This document shows positions 63,311 through 64,000 of a stretch of DNA of 64,000 nucleotides, piece after piece. Position numbers and translations under genes: made by a program. Source of the stretch: Acanthaster planci (Eukaryota; Echinodermata; Asteroidea; Valvatida; Acanthasteridae); contig NW_019091509.1 of assembly GCF_001949145.1 (NCBI RefSeq), positions 181,163 through 245,162 on the forward strand, in the 5' to 3' direction. The notes under the pieces are model-generated. The model did no database searches, was not told where the DNA came from, and saw only the letters and a program-made list of their open reading frames with translations. The stretch's first letter is position 1. Each line of letters begins with the position of its first letter.

Positions 63311-64000
63311 AAACCAAAGAATTTCGGAAGATGTGGTACCGCCACAGATCATACATGTACACTCAGCCCTACTAAGTACTACGCAGGTTACGTACACAAC
63401 AATTACGCAGACAACAATTACCTTTCTGAATGTTGCCCTGAGCTCAACAAACTCCGAACACCATGTGACACGCACATGATACACAAATGCATGCACTGTA
63501 TAATGTACTGTACAATGTGTACATTGACATAAAGAGCAACCCCAACAATGAAAGAAAATAAGAAATGAGGCCATAGTATGTTTACTCGGATCCCATTTTA
63601 GACATCAATGCCACATAAATCCAGACTCAGCAGTATTTTTGTTTTGAAAAAGTTACTTTTGATTTACGTGATAGTCTGTTGTACTCTTATTTTACATCCC
63701 TTGGGTTTCTCATTCACACAAATCTTTGAACATGTAACGTGATTACGTAGTGACTTAATACCAGGTGAGGAAGAATCCTGAAATTCATACGAGCTTTACA
63801 GAAGCAAAGTTTGATTGGAATTCTGCCGAACTGTATTATGGCACGGCGGGATTAACATCAAAGAAGACAGCCACCTGAAAGCCGATATCTTTCCAGTAGT
63901 ACTTCTACCTACGGATAATATTTAAAGCTAAATGTATTCACAAAACACCATGCTTTAGATTCTGAGGGCTCAGTCAGCACAATTTCACATAAAGGGGGAA
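63311..64000. other. Right flank, no gene recognised
   Basis: AT-rich with palindrome-rich stretches (for example CAACAATTACGCAGACAACAA at 63400). No coding or element signals. Confidence 0.45.

Overview
The window is from the nuclear genome of an intron-rich invertebrate animal. It holds one recognisable host gene, split into small exons with kilobase-scale introns, in AT-rich DNA full of old transposons. The transposon set (DIRS-like tyrosine-recombinase retroelements, PIF/Harbinger, pogo/Tigger, Tc1, piggyBac-type MITEs, a tRNA-derived SINE, a LINE) and the frequent TACATGTA-type palindromes fit a marine invertebrate. I cannot name the phylum from sequence alone.

The host gene lies on the minus strand. 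It encodes a NEK-family kinase with RCC1 repeats, closest to NEK9 (Nercc1), with some NEK8-like kinase motifs. Thirteen coding exons, from 59384 down to 15976, join with consistent GT-AG boundaries and reading phases. Together they encode an intact kinase domain (glycine loop, catalytic Lys, HRD, DFG, SPE), a short basic linker and RCC1-type blades. Two more candidate exons (9001-9114 and 7247-7409) probably continue the gene toward its C-terminus. An exon-like segment at 61016-61253 may be a 5' untranslated first exon. The true 3' end was not found.

Nearly everything else is repeats inside or beside this gene. From left to right: a DIRS-like retroelement (2.4-6.1 kb, plus strand); a Ser/Thr/Pro-rich repeat tract (6.6-6.9 kb); a piggyBac-type MITE (7.5-8.1 kb); and a 6.75-kb PIF/Harbinger element (9146-15897, CAG target duplications) that itself carries a SINE foldback and a pogo/Tigger pseudogene. 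Next come a Tc1-type MITE (18.5-19.05 kb), fragments of an unnamed repeat family (22.98-23.8 kb) and a small MITE (26.8 kb). A 5.2-kb element with long hairpin-tipped inverted repeats (28.1-33.3 kb) carries a LINE. It is followed by a second piggyBac-type MITE with a SINE inside it, a pogo MITE and a foldback (38.2-38.9 kb). A minus-strand DIRS/Ngaro-like pol and gag remnant (40.3-42.8 kb) ends at an assembly gap (42834-43241). A 7.1-kb element with about 40-bp inverted termini and no recognised transposase (48.6-55.7 kb) carries a Tc1 pseudogene. Last are a third piggyBac-type MITE (56.3-56.8 kb) and another DIRS-like fragment (62.7-63.3 kb).

Every recognised transposon protein here is broken, most at catalytic residues. 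No antiviral, toxin, CRISPR or other new functional system was seen. The most novel material is the set of undescribed element families (the 7.1-kb TIR family, the hairpin-tipped 5.2-kb element, the SINE foldback) and the relative insertion order that can be read from their nesting.
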